The position numbers and the translations under genes were made by a program. From contig NC_089443.1 in assembly GCF_026210795.1 (NCBI RefSeq), positions 2,914,001-2,978,000 of the forward strand: a stretch of 64,000 nt of DNA. The letters run 5' to 3'. The DNA is from Rhizophagus irregularis. Lineage: Eukaryota; Glomeromycota; Glomeromycetes; Glomerales; Glomeraceae. The notes under the pieces were generated by a model, which searched no databases, was not told where the DNA came from, and worked only from the letters and a program-made list of their open reading frames with translations. How positions within the stretch are numbered: position 1 is the stretch's first letter; each line of letters starts with the position of its first letter. Below, one piece after another: positions 33,723 through 45,690 of this stretch.

Positions 33723-36700
33723 ATGAACGCTAATTACAATTTTACCGATAAATCCGAGAAAACTCTTGCAGCAGCATTTCAAATAGCTCGTGACTATTCT
33801 CACGTACAATTAATTCCAGCACACATTGCATGTGCATTATTTGATGATACAGAAGGCGAATCCCTATTCAAAAATATAATTAATAAAGCAGGTGGTGATG
33901 CATCTTCAGCCGAGAGAGCATTTAAAAAATTGGTCGTAAGAGCTCCCGCACAAGATCCACCACCAACTGATGTATCACTAAGTCCTCAGGCTGGTAAAGT
34001 TATTCGTGCCGCACATGACATTCAACAGCGTCAGAAAGATAGTTATATCTCTCAAGATCATCTGATATTGGCTTTAACCGAGGATGCACAATGTTTACAA
34101 GCGTTAACTGAATCTGGTGTCTCAAAGAAATCCTTAGAAATGGCTATTTCTCAAGTGAGAGGGTGAGTTAATCGTTACTACACCATACTGTACTTACATA
34201 TAGTAAGATTCATATTTATTAAAAAAAAACTTTTTTTTATATAGAAATCGTCATGTTGAATCAAAGAGTGCTGATGAAAATTATGAAGCTTTAAGCAAAT
34301 ATGCGGTTGATCTAATTCAATTGGCGAAGGCTGGAAAACTTGATCCGGTTATTGGTAGAGATGATGAGATTCGTCGCGTAATTCGTGTTTTAGCTCGGAG
34401 AACGAAGGTATCATATATTTAATTTGGTATTGATAGTATTATAGAATAAAGAAAACTATATATTTAACATATTAACCAATTTAATAGAATAATCCAGTGC
34501 TAATTGGTGATCCAGGTGTTGGTAAAACAGCTATTGTGGAAGGTCTTGCACAAAGAATTTTAAGGAAAGATGTTCCACAATCGCTAAATGCTAAATTATT
34601 TTCTTTAGACATGGGGGCGCTTATTGGTACGTAAAATGTAAATCAAGTTTTTATATTTATGAATTTGATTAATGAAATTCCCCTATTTTATAATAGCTGG
34701 TGCAAAATATCGTGGTGAATTTGAAGAAAGATTAAAAGCCATATTAAAAGAAGTAAAAGAATCTGAAGGAGGAATTATCTTGTTTATTGATGAAATCCAT
34801 TTAGTATTAGGAGCTGGTAAAGCAGAAGGTTCAATGGATGCTGCCAACCTCCTTAAACCAATGTTGGCTCGTGGAGAATTACGATGTATTGGAGCAACCA
34901 CATTAGATGAATATCGAAAATATGTTGAAAAGGATGCAGCGTTTGAACGTCGTTTCCAACAAGTTTTGGTTGGAGAACCTTCTGTTTTGGATACTATCAG
35001 TATTTTACGTGGATTGAAAGAACGTTATGAAATTCATCATGGTGTAAAGATTTCTGACACAGCTCTGGTAGCCGCAGCACAATTATCAGCGCGGTATATT
35101 ACTAATAGGTTCTTACCTGATAAAGCCATCGATTTAGTAGATGAAGCTTGTGCAAATACTAGAGTCCAACTAGACTCAAGGCCCGAAATTATTGATCAAT
35201 TAGAACGTCGTCACCTTCAACTTGAAGTCGAAGCTGCAGCCCTTTCAAAAGAAAAAGACGAGTCTAGTCGCCAAAGACTTGAAAAGGCTAAAGAAGAAAT
35301 GGCAGAAATTGAAGAAAAATTACGACCTCTTAAGGCAAGATATGAGAATGATAAAGATCGATTTGATGAAATAAGAAGACTTAAGCAAAAATTGGACGAA
35401 TTAAGAGCAAAAGCAGATGATGCCGAAAGACGTACAGATATTCAAACAGCTGCCGATCTTAGATATTATGCCATTCCTGAAGTTGAAAACCGTATTCAGG
35501 AATTACAATCTCAAAAAGATATAGATGATCAAAATAAGGCTGCTAATTCGAATAATAATGAAGAATATAATTTATTAACAGATACAGTTGGTCCAGAACA
35601 AATTAATGAAATAGTGTCAAGATGGACTGGTATTCCAGTATCACGTCTTTCCAAATCACAAGCAGAAAGATTGCTTACACTTTCTGAATCTCTACATAAG
35701 AGAGTGATCGGACAAGATGAAGCCGTTGATGCAGTTTCAAACGCAGTATTAAGAAGTCGTGCTGGTTTGGCACGTGAGAAGCAACCACTTGGAAGTTTTC
35801 TATTTCTTGGACCAACTGGTGTTGGTAAGACTGAACTTAGTAAAGCATTGGCTCAGGAACTTTTTGACGACGAAAAATTTATCGTTCGTATCGATATGTC
35901 AGAATACATGGAAAGGTATATTATATAATAATTTTTTTTTGTGAAATTAAAAAATGAATATTTTTATATTAACCTTTATTATTGTTATTTAGTCATTCTG
36001 TGGCTCGCCTCATAGGAGCACCCCCAGGTTATGTTGGTCATGATGAAGGCGGTCAATTAACAGAAGCAGTTAGAAGACGACCTTTTAGTGTAATCTTGTT
36101 TGATGAAGTTGAAAAAGCGCATGTTCAAGTTGTTAATATTCTTTTACAAGTATTGGATGATGGTCGTTTAACAGATGGTCAAGGTCGTCATGTTGACTTT
36201 AGTAATACTGTAATAATTTTGACAAGGTATGTATAAATAATAAAATATTGGATAATAATATCTATAAATATAATTAATTTGTTTATTATTAAACAGTAAT
36301 TTAGGATCTCGTCATCTTCAAGGTCTCTCATCAGATTCAATTAATGATACGATAAAAGAAAAAGTTATGTTTGATGTTAAAACGCACTTCCGACCAGAAT
36401 TCTTAAATCGCTTAGATGATATAATTATTTTTACACCACTTAGTGTTCAAGGTAAGTATTCTTTGTTTACTGTGAGTTTCTTCCTACAAGGAACTATGAT
36501 TCACCAATTTTTTGATATATATCAATTCAGATATTCGTAAGATCGTTTATGTTCAATTGGAAAGATTGAACAATCGTTTAGAAGATAGACGTATAAAATT
36601 AGTCTTGAACGATGATGCATTCAAATGGTTCTCGGAATATGGGTATGATCCCGAGTATGGTGCACGCCCGTTAAACAGACTGATTAAACATAGAATCTTG

Positions 36701-36950
36701 AATCCATTGAGTAGACTTTTAATTGGTAAGTTTTAAAATAATAAATTTGTTGTATAAATTATTTTTAATTCTAATTATCAATAATCTATTTTAATAAATA
36801 GAGGGTAAAGTAAAAAATGGAGATGTAGTAAAAGTTTCTACTTCAAGTGATCATTCAGATATAGTTTTAAGGGGAGAAAACATAGGTGATGGAGTATTAA
36901 AGAGTAATAATATGGAAGATAACGAAATGTTGGTTGATGATATGGATTGA
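33723..36950 (+). CDS. HSP104: Hsp104/ClpB disaggregase
   Basis: Eight exons (33723-34162, 34245-34407, 34488-34626, 34697-35915, 35993-36226, 36297-36451, 36531-36725, 36802-36950) give 897 residues, in frame. Order: Clp N domain (1-150), first AAA+ module with Walker A GDPGVGKT (208-215) and Walker B ILFIDEIH, coiled-coil middle domain ([20 protein letters not shown]), second AAA+ module with GPTGVGKTE (from 619) and pore-loop [13 protein letters not shown], then the C-terminal small domain. The acidic end MLVDDMD resembles the TPR-binding tail of cytosolic Hsp104, and there is no presequence, so it acts in cytosol and nucleus. It threads aggregated proteins through a hexamer with Hsp70/Hsp40. 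Upstream heat-shock elements support stress induction. Confidence 0.97.
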
Positions 36951-37259
36951 TGATGATCAAGTGAAAAGAAAATAATACAATTATATAAAGTATTATAATA
37001 CTAAAATTTTAATAGTGATATTAAAATTTTATGTAAACTTTATTCGGTATTATATGTATTATATTTTCTAGTATTACAGTATATTATTATATAATAAGTA
37101 TTATAATATCCCTTTTAGTATTAATATTCTAGCTAGTATTATATATAATATTTTCCTAGTATATAATAGTAGTACTCTAAAATTTATAGTACCTCCAGGT
37201 AATATACAGTTAACAATAAAAAAAAGTAAAATTAAAAAGAGTATTGTAGTTATTATAAT
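36951..37259. other. Short intergenic between convergent genes
   Basis: AT-rich, with several diverged TAGTATTATATATAATA-like words. No gene. Confidence 0.4.
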
Positions 37260-38088
37260 TTATATATTAATTGAAGATTCTGAATTTTTAAGTTTTTGTA
37301 ATTGATTCTTTTTATATAATTTATATCCAATCAAACCGCTAGCAAACATTGAACTAGATAGTGCAATACCAAGAGAAATAAATACTAACATAATTGATCG
37401 AGGTTTTGGAGTTATCATTGAGAAAACAATGATTCCATTTTTATCATATGATGAGAACTATATAATAAAAAAATTCTCGAGTTATTTTTAAATTTAAAAT
37501 GTTGAATTTTTGATTTTGATATAAAAAATTTACTTACACCCCACATTAAAGTAGTAAGAGAGGCTTGAGATAATATATTTAAAATCCACATTACATATAC
37601 TAATAATAAGAATGATAACGAATCATATTGTTCATTATACCAATTAGCATATTTTTTTATTGATTTTTGTTTTTTAATATAGTCGTTATTTTTGCTTTTA
37701 AATAAAAGTTGTAATATTATTATGAATGGAATTATACGTGTATGAAATGATAATAATGAGAGAGCGGTAAAAATCCCGTTGAGAACTATATATAAAAGAT
37801 AAATAATGTTAATTAAAAGTTTGCGACGCAGTAACCTAATAAATCACGCGAAATGCAAAAAAAATAACAATATTAACTTTGAGAAAAAATTTCGACCCAA
37901 AATGCTTTCTTTGTATCTCCAAGTTTAATCCAATCAAGTAAAATTAATACTAAAGCTGCACCAGTTATACAAATTATAAGCATTACAATTAAAGTAATAA
38001 TGTTCTTTGGACTTTTTAATGAAATTATTATTTTATTCCAATTTTTGGGTTTATTTTCTGGTTGATTAATAGGAATTGAAACATCCAT
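37260..38088 (-). CDS. Small multi-pass membrane protein (DUF2985-like)
   Basis: Exons 37878-38088, 37538-37785 and 37260-37457 give 218 residues, in frame. There is a hydrophobic segment at about 33-53 (ITLIVMLIICITGAALVLIL), then FWVEIFSQILNGIFTALSLL with a partly hydrophobic stretch, then YVMWILNILSQASLTTLMWG, then a final helix IMLVFISLGIALSSSMFASG ending in a Lys-rich cytosolic tail. The WVEIxxQxLNGxFT motif resembles the fungal DUF2985 membrane family linked to PLAC8-type proteins. Function unknown. Confidence 0.7.
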
Positions 38089-38903
38089 TATTTATAATTG
38101 GAATTAGACAAGTTATCTAAATAAATTTTTTTTTTTTAATAATAATAATAAAACTAGAAAATTTATCAATAATTATTTTTCTTTTTTTTTGTTTTTAGGA
38201 AAAGGAAAAATATTTGGGCTTATAAGAAAAAAAATGTTTTACGCCCCCCATCATCTTTCTTCTCTAGATTTAGCTGACATACAATGAAATAAGAATAAGG
38301 TAATAATAATAATTTTTGCAACACGGTTATGTAGATCGTTAAACTTTGCAAAAAAAGATCATCAAGTTAATAATTAACATTCTAATTAACATTCTATTAC
38401 TATTTACTATTTCGAAAAAGGATTAACTTTAGATAACTAATCGACGTATAATGCATTTAATTACTCAAAAATGGGTTGAACTCTTTTTTTTTTTAAAACA
38501 GATATCATGTTCAATAAAATTTTACAATTTAAAAAACAATGAAAAATAAAGTTTGATAAATTATTGTAGCCCGTTCGATCGATTTTTCTAACATGATCAC
38601 TAATTAATATAATGATGCTTAATAATTACTCTAATTGTCATAAGATAAATGTCAGCATGACAGCATTTATATTTTTCCTGAAGGAACTTTCGAAGGTTAC
38701 ATCCATCCTTTTTTAGATGGCTTATGTATAATTTTAGTTGGCTTATATATAATTATAATTGGCTTATGTATAATTATAGTAAGTCAAATTAGCCATGATT
38801 TTTACTTTTTGGGAATGTTTTCCGAAGAATGTACGATTCAATAAAAAAAGGGGTTAGTTTTTATTAACCTTTTCATCTGCTTTTCATGTTTAAAAAAAAA
38901 AAT
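38089..38903. promoter_or_regulatory. Divergent upstream region of the membrane protein and PUS10 genes
   Basis: 815 bp between outward-facing starts. It includes TGGCTTATRTATAATTATA-like tandem words (38717-38783) and a GC patch ACGCCCCCCATC (38242). No coding content. Confidence 0.35.
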
Positions 38904-41442
38904 ATGTTGAAAAAAAGATTTTGGGAAAATGATCATGGTAATGTTATCTTAATTTATAATATTTATAAAATTTATAAAAAAATGTAATTTGTAAGTGAGA
39001 AAAAAAAAATAGAGTTGATACCACCAGTTAGGATTTCTAAAGAAACTGATAGATGGAAAAGAATTCGACGTGATGATGATAATGATGATGAAACTAATGA
39101 AGGTAATCAAACAATTTTTGCATTTTTGATGATAATTTAAATATTTAATTTTATTTAATTTTAATTTATCTAATTTTATTTAAATTATTTAATTAATTTA
39201 AATATTTAAATGTTATTTTAATTTATTAAATTTTAGATATCGAAACACTTTATTCAAATGTTATGCAACATGTTATGAAAAATTACGTGAATTTGACATA
39301 TCAAACAATAGTTGATACAATGCTTGACATAAAATGTTGTGCTCGATGTATATTCAGATTCTTGGGAATACGAGATTACAAATGTTATGCGAAGTCTGAA
39401 GAAGTAATTATTTAATTATTAAATTTATTTATAATAATAATAATAATAATTTAAAATAATTATTTAATAATTATAAAAAGGTATTACTTAAAATTTTAAA
39501 TCGAATTCGTTCAACTTTACAAGAAGATTCTCAACATCCATCAACAAATATCCTTTTATCTAAAACACAAGATAAACCGATTTGTACAACATGTTTTGAT
39601 TTAATTTATCAAGCTGATACATTAGAATGTTTATGGCCAATAATTGAAAGTTTTAATTCACATAATTTTCAAGTTAAAACTTTTAATTTATCAATTACTT
39701 TACCTTCCGGTATAATAATTAATAATCATTCTGTTAAAGTTTATATTAGACAAAAATTCAGGTATTTCTCTATAATATATTTCTTTTTAATTGAATCAGA
39801 CCAATTTGATAATATGATTAACACATTTTAATTTAACACAACATTTATTTTTATTGAAAACTAAAATTAGGGAAAGAAATTTAACTGTTGATTTAAGTAA
39901 TGTAATAGATTTAAAAGAACCTTTTAAATATTTATTAGGATGGTCAATTGAAAAAGAATTAGATTTAAATCATAGTTTTCAAAGTCCTTTTATTATTTCT
40001 ATAGAATATTATCATGGAATCACTCAACAAAATCATTTAATACTTACTAGAATACCATCAGCTGAATTTAAATTAAAAAAAGTTAGAATGAAAGGAAAAG
40101 CTGTATGGACAGGAGATTCAAGAAATAATATTATTGCAGCTTTAGAAAAAGTTCCGGATTCTGATTTTATAAGGTAAATTTTTATAATAAAAAAATATAT
40201 ATTTTTTAATTAAATTAATTTGATCTTTGTGTAATTTATTTATTTAGTATAGGAAATTGTCCACCATTGGAAGAAAAGGAAAGATGGAAAAATTATTTTC
40301 CAATATTAGAACATTCGGCTGTATATGTTGGGGGAAGATATATAAAATTATCAAGAGAAATAAGTCAATCACCTTGGATTATAAATGGTGAAAGATTAGC
40401 TAAAACTTCTGTTTCAGAATGTAGCGGAGAAATTTTAAGAGAAAAATTTAGATGTGATGGTAAATATAAATAGATTAAAAATTTACACATTTTATATTTT
40501 TAGATAATTCGTTTAACTAACTGAATTTTATATAGATTATAATTTTGTAGCAGCTGGTAGAGAAGATGTTAATGTTAGAATGTTAGGTAATGGTAGACCT
40601 TTTTATTTTGAAATAATAAATCCAAGGAAACCTTTTCTTTCCCAGCAAGAATTAGATGATGCACAAAAAGAAATCAATGAAACTCAAAAAGATTTAATAC
40701 AAATAAATCACTTGACTATGGTTACTGAGTAAGTATTATTATATTTTTTTTTCTTGATTAAATGAATATAATTTTTTTTTTAACTTAATTATTAACATAG
40801 ACGAGATTTAGTTATAATCAAAGAAGGAGAAGAGACAAAAAGAAAAACGTATAGGTATGAAATTCTTTACTTCTTGTTAAATAATATGTTTATTTTACTT
40901 ATATAAAATTGTATATATTAGCGCACTTATATGGATATCAAAAATTGTTACTCCAGAGATTATTGATAAGATTAATCAATATCAAGATAAGGAACTTACC
41001 ATTCAACAACAAACACCAATTAGAGTTCTTCAAAGGTATAAAAAATTTTTTTGGTCAAAAAAAAAAAAAGTTATCATACCTATTTACTACAATTTCTATT
41101 TTTAATTTAGACGAGCACAAATGATTCGACCTAAAATAATATATTCAATGAAAGCGGAAGCATTAGAAAATCATTTTCTGACTATGCAACTTCAAACTGA
41201 AGCTGGAACGTATCTTTTTATATCATACAGTATACTGTATATATATTATTCTTTTTTTTTAAAAAAAAAAAACTTCCTTGACAAAATTACTTTTTCTAAC
41301 TTACAGATATATTAAAGAATTTATTCATGGAGATTTAGGTAGAACTAAACCTAGTTTAGGAGATTTACTTGATTGTTATGCTGACATTTTAGCTTTAGAT
41401 GTTTTAGAAGTTGACTTAAAATGGCCTCCTAATAATAATTAG
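38904..41442 (+). CDS. PUS10: tRNA pseudouridine synthase Pus10
   Basis: Eleven exons (38904-38937, 39013-39102, 39237-39403, 39481-39761, 39871-40173, 40248-40459, 40536-40728, 40801-40854, 40922-41035, 41111-41209, 41307-41442) give 560 residues, in frame. The N-terminal part carries two CxxC pairs (Cys76/79 and 132/135), a zinc site of the THUMP-containing accessory domain. The catalytic domain includes YVGGRYIKLSREISQSPW, AGREDVNVRMLGNGRPF with catalytic Asp373, QQTPIRVLQRRA, and GTYIKEFIHGDLGRTKPSLG. Pus10 makes pseudouridine 54/55 in tRNA. The first exon is only 34 nt; the ATG was chosen because it joins in frame and no upstream ATG does better. Pus10 is missing from many yeasts, so its presence suits an early-branching fungus. 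Confidence 0.93.
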
Positions 41443-41914
41443 TGATTTAGTGGTGAATATTCGTGTTATAAAGTGTTGATCACAGCATGTAAAAAAAAAA
41501 CCAAAAAAAGCAATAAACCACGCGATCAGCTACTAAAGTCATAATTTTCGACAACGAGTAAAATTATATTATATAAAATATGATAGTTTAATAAATGAAT
41601 ATTCTGCAGATCATACTTAATAATATGCGTCGAAGTTTAATCGTTTCTATTTTTGTAATTTTGTAGTAACGGAAAGCTGCAAGAACCCCAATTTTTGATT
41701 ATCTTGAAAAGGTATATAAACGATAAAATTCCGAGAAAGTAAAATAAAAATTTCAAAATCTTGACTACATCCGTATTTATTTAATAATAATATTTAAAAA
41801 GGTTACATACAAATATATGTATAAAATAATATGAATAATAATAATAAAAAACAAATCGAAAGAAAAATAAACCAACCCATTTAGATTTATACTATCTTAA
41901 AATTAATTTATTAC
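41443..41914. other. Intergenic between convergent genes
   Basis: 472 bp of AT-rich sequence between the Pus10 and PARG-like stop codons, with no gene or clear repeat. Confidence 0.4.
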
Positions 41915-43080
41915 TTACAATTCTTGTTTTACCGATTCTGTAGATGAAATTCCATTAGCAAATCTTTTTTTAAAAGGTAAAAGATTACCTTCTCCATTTT
42001 CCCACTGTCTAGCGCTGGAGTCGTCAAATATAGCAAAGGAGATATTTTTATAAGTTTTACGTAAATTTTCTTTCCCACCAGAATATTCTTTACTAATAAC
42101 TTCATAAAATAATTGAGCTATAGTTGATGGTGGATTAGCAAATGCCCCGCAACCGAATGCACTTAATACGATCGCATCATGACCTATGTGTATAGAAAAA
42201 AATATATATTTACATATAAAGAAACGAGAAAAAAAAGAATTCTTTATTTACTTACCATTATCTAAACCAATATTTAACATTGTACGAATTTTATTTCTAG
42301 TTATTTCTTGATCTTCTTCATTTAAAGTAGGTTTATTATTATGTTCCACCAAATATGGGTGAGCTATAGCAGCAACAGCCTATTAAAATCAAACAAAAGA
42401 TTTGGAAAAAAAATAATTTTTTTAAAGGTATTCTTTCCTCATAACAAAAAATTTATGTTTACCACAAAAGACATTGTTTCAGGTTTTTCAAGAAGTTCAT
42501 ATCCTTCTTGTTCACTAGCTTTGATGACAGTGGCATTAGGACAATAAATTCCACCAAGTAAAGGTATAGGATACCATTGATCTTTATTAGATTCATGATA
42601 TTGATATAAATTCGTTCTACGAAACAAATTCTCTTCTTGAGCACCAGAACCATAAAGATATCCGCCTCCTGGAACTTCAGCATTAGCCATATTTAATACA
42701 ATAGGATTATGTCCTTCACTTTTTAATTTTAATGCATGTTTTAAACAATCTCCATCTACTACTTGAATTTTTGGGTTCGGTTGTATTTGAGGGACAGTAG
42801 GGCGAAAGATACTGGTACCGGTTTTATATAATTTTGATTTGGATATTTCTATTGAAATGTTAAAAGGGTCTAAATCCATCCGTTTTCCTGATTTATTCAC
42901 ATATCCGGGATTATCGTTTTGAAATACATCGAAGGTATCATATTGAACTTTCAAACGATTCTCTACCATGTTTAATAAATCTAAAGATAATATTTTACAA
43001 AATGACGGTGAAAGAACAAAAGAATTTAATTTTTCATTTAAGAACAAAAATAAAACCAAAAAGGTCTTGTGACGGACCAT
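41915..43080 (-). CDS. Microbial-type PARG-like macrodomain hydrolase (TIGR02452 family)
   Basis: Exons 42463-43080, 42256-42379 and 41915-42183 give 336 residues, in frame. The catalytic signature is NMANAEVPGGGYLYGSGAQEENLFRRTNLY: a GGG loop followed after several residues by QEE, the motif of bacterial and fungal poly(ADP-ribose) glycohydrolases in which the second Glu is catalytic. The later HDAIVLSAFGCGAFANPP is the conserved macrodomain C-part. Predicted reaction: hydrolysis of ADP-ribose polymers or conjugates. Homology starts near residue 40 (RLKVQYDTFDVFQ); before it is a hydrophobic stretch (TFLVLFLFLNEKLNSFVLS). A start at the internal Met38 would remove this and is a serious alternative. 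The C-terminus reads KQEL. Confidence 0.85.
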
Positions 43081-43806
43081 TGATTCCGTTGATTTACTAT
43101 AATCGGGAAGATCGCTTAGAAAAGATTATCTGTTTTATCACATGAAATTAATTTATAAATGAAAAAGAAAGCACAGCAACTGTGTCATTATTTCGTCAGG
43201 AAAAATAATTATTAATTATTACGCGAAAAAAATTCATTATGGTTCATATTAGTATGGAACGGAATCCCTTAATTTGCGATAGATTGAAAAAAAAGGAACC
43301 CACGGAAATCTTTATCGCTACATTTGCTTGCTTATGAAAGAAGTTATGCAAATTAAGTATTAATTGATCACGTATATAGAAACCGATTATCATTTTATAA
43401 AACGTGATACCTTTATTGGTTTGATACCTCCAGGAATTAGAGGATCTAGTGAATTATTTTCATTATAAAAAATTTATGATTAATAATTATATAATAATTA
43501 TAATTTTTTAGCAACATGATTTATAGAGGATAGCAAAATTCTTGATAAGCGTAATAAAATGAAAAAGTTACATCTATAGTATTTAAGGCGCGTCATATAA
43601 TTTACGAGATATTAAATCGGGAGGATCAATTATCATCTTTAAAATCGTTGGTTCAAATAATGTGCGAATTAAAAAGTATTGTATTAATACATGAAGAAAC
43701 CTGGTTTCTTTATTTGTGAAATACAATTTAGAAAAAAACATGGATAATAACAAAATGAAAATAAAAATAAAAGAAAAATAATAATTTACTTCTAATATAC
43801 TCTATA
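43081..43806. other. Intergenic, no gene seen
   Basis: AT-rich upstream region of the PARG-like gene. I see nothing coding and no inverted-repeat element. Confidence 0.35.
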
Positions 43807-45159
43807 TTATATTAAACGCCATTCAGTGTTAGAACCATCAGTTGTAGTAACACTTTCAATATCAGACACTTCATTTAATTCTTCAAAAGAAAATTCTGAT
43901 GAATTTTCATCTAATTCTTCAATAGAATCATCAGTTTCATCTTCATTATAAGTATTATTACTTATTATAACATCTTTTCTTGTTGAATTTATTGGATGAG
44001 GATTTCCAAAAGTATCTACAATAATTTCTTGATGATTTTTATAATCATAATCTTTCTCTTCGTTTCTTTCGTCTCTTTCTTCAGTTTTATTATTCAAAGA
44101 ATTCAAGAAATCTTTAGTTTTTTCTTCCATATTCGTATTATAAAAATTTTCATAATTTTCATAATTATCATAAATTTTTTTTGGTCTTAAAGGACTATAA
44201 GGTTGAAGTGGAGATCTATCGGTTTGAAATATTTTACCAAAAGAATTAATTCTAACATAGTTTGTTTGTCTAATTCCTAAACCATTATCTAATTGATTTA
44301 TTATTTCTTTAATATCAATAATATCATAAAAATATTGTCCATTCCAATTAAAATTTTCAATAAAAGGTAATTCAAAATTTTCAAAATAATAAAATATTTT
44401 TTTAAGTTTTGTCGGTAAAAATAACATAATTTCTGTTATTAACATATTATAAATATTATTTTCTAAAAATTCATATAATTTTATTATTAAAATAAATATT
44501 TCTTTATCAATTTTAATTAAACCTTTGTTATCATAAATTTTTTCATAACATGAATTAAATGGTCCTTTACTTTGTTCTAATTTCAATTTTGTTTGAATTG
44601 TCTCTTTTGATTGTTGATATTCGAATGATGTTACGGAAATATATGGATTATTCTCTTCTTCAATTTCTTTAAGTGAATATTCTTTTTCTTCTTCAATTTC
44701 TTTAAGTGAATATTCTTTTTCTTCTTCAATTTCTTTAATTAAATATTCTTCTCTTTCTTCAATTTCTTTAATTAAATATTCTTCTTTTTCTTCAATTTCT
44801 TCAATTAAATATTCTTCTTTTTCTTCAATTTCTTTAATTAAATATTCTCTTTCTTCAATTTCTTTAACTAAATATTCTTCTCTTACTTCAATTTCTTTAA
44901 CTAAATATTCTTCTCTTACTTCAATTTCTTTAACTAAATATTCTTCTCTTTCTTCAATTTCTTTAATTGAATATTCTTCTTTTTCTTCAATTTCTTCTTC
45001 AATTTCTTCTTCTCTTGTTAAATTTTTTGTAAATTTATAATCATTTAATGATAATAATTCTTTTATATAATCTAATTCTTTATTTTCTTCATTATTTTTA
45101 TATAATATATCTTTTAATTTGTTTTTATTATAATAATAAGATTGTTTATTCGAATTCAT
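43807..45159 (-). CDS. Glu-rich coiled-coil protein with 12-13-residue repeats
   Basis: An intronless 450-residue frame. Residues about 48-165 consist of roughly nine tandem units of the type EEYLIKEIEERE, encoded by a 36-39-bp minisatellite whose units differ by a few bases. The pattern of Ile, Leu and Glu predicts a long highly charged helix. The C-terminal half has FFYFENFELPFIENFNWNGQ-like segments without a known motif and ends in an acidic region (DDSIEELDENSSEFSFEELN). No signal peptide or transmembrane helix. I do not recognise the family. Repeat number is likely to vary between strains. Confidence 0.6.
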   Translation of the reverse strand: MNSNKQSYYYNKNKLKDILYKNNEENKELDYIKELLSLNDYKFTKNLTREEEIEEEIEEKEEYSIKEIEEREEYLVKEIEVREEYLVKEIEVREEYLVKEIEEREYLIKEIEEKEEYLIEEIEEKEEYLIKEIEEREEYLIKEIEEEKEYSLKEIEEEKEYSLKEIEEENNPYISVTSFEYQQSKETIQTKLKLEQSKGPFNSCYEKIYDNKGLIKIDKEIFILIIKLYEFLENNIYNMLITEIMLFLPTKLKKIFYYFENFELPFIENFNWNGQYFYDIIDIKEIINQLDNGLGIRQTNYVRINSFGKIFQTDRSPLQPYSPLRPKKIYDNYENYENFYNTNMEEKTKDFLNSLNNKTEERDERNEEKDYDYKNHQEIIVDTFGNPHPINSTRKDVIISNNTYNEDETDDSIEELDENSSEFSFEELNEVSDIESVTTTDGSNTEWRLI

Positions 45160-45690
45160 CTCTTTATAATGAATAAAAGAATAAATGACAAATTACAATA
45201 ATAATACTAATTATTCGATTAATTTTTTTTTATTTATTTTATTTTATATATATATATATATTTTCTAAAAAAAAAAAAAAAAACTTTACCGAAAAGAAAT
45301 TTTATGCACTCGTTTTTTTAAACAATATCACAAAAATTTTTCATTTGTTGATCATTTCATTTAGTTACGCCATAATATCCTACACAAGGTAATAATATCC
45401 CGAAATGACGCAATATTTCGGTTTTGCAAATCCGAGAAATCCGAAATTTCTTACATAAAAAATTAATTGAGAAAAATAGTCACCCAATTAAGAGATAAAA
45501 TTTTTATATGCTCGAAACTTTTTATTTGCAAATTGTAAATCTATCCATATATTTTTATCCTATAAACAATTATACTGCTGCATTGTAATAATTCATAACG
45601 GAATGCATGTTATTAATAGTTTGTTGGATGCCGCAATAATATACGTAAGATTATTAAATCTAGTCGCAAGGCGAGTAAAATAAAGCTTAA
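45160..45690. other. Intergenic, no gene seen
   Basis: Contains a TATATATATATATATA tract and poly-A near 45250-45285, likely the promoter of the repeat protein; otherwise nothing recognised. Confidence 0.35.

Noticed and set aside
44640-45020. Repeats in the Glu-rich gene considered as non-coding satellite
   Set aside because: The frame stays open for 450 codons with unit lengths in multiples of three and non-repetitive sequence on both sides, which favours a real gene.
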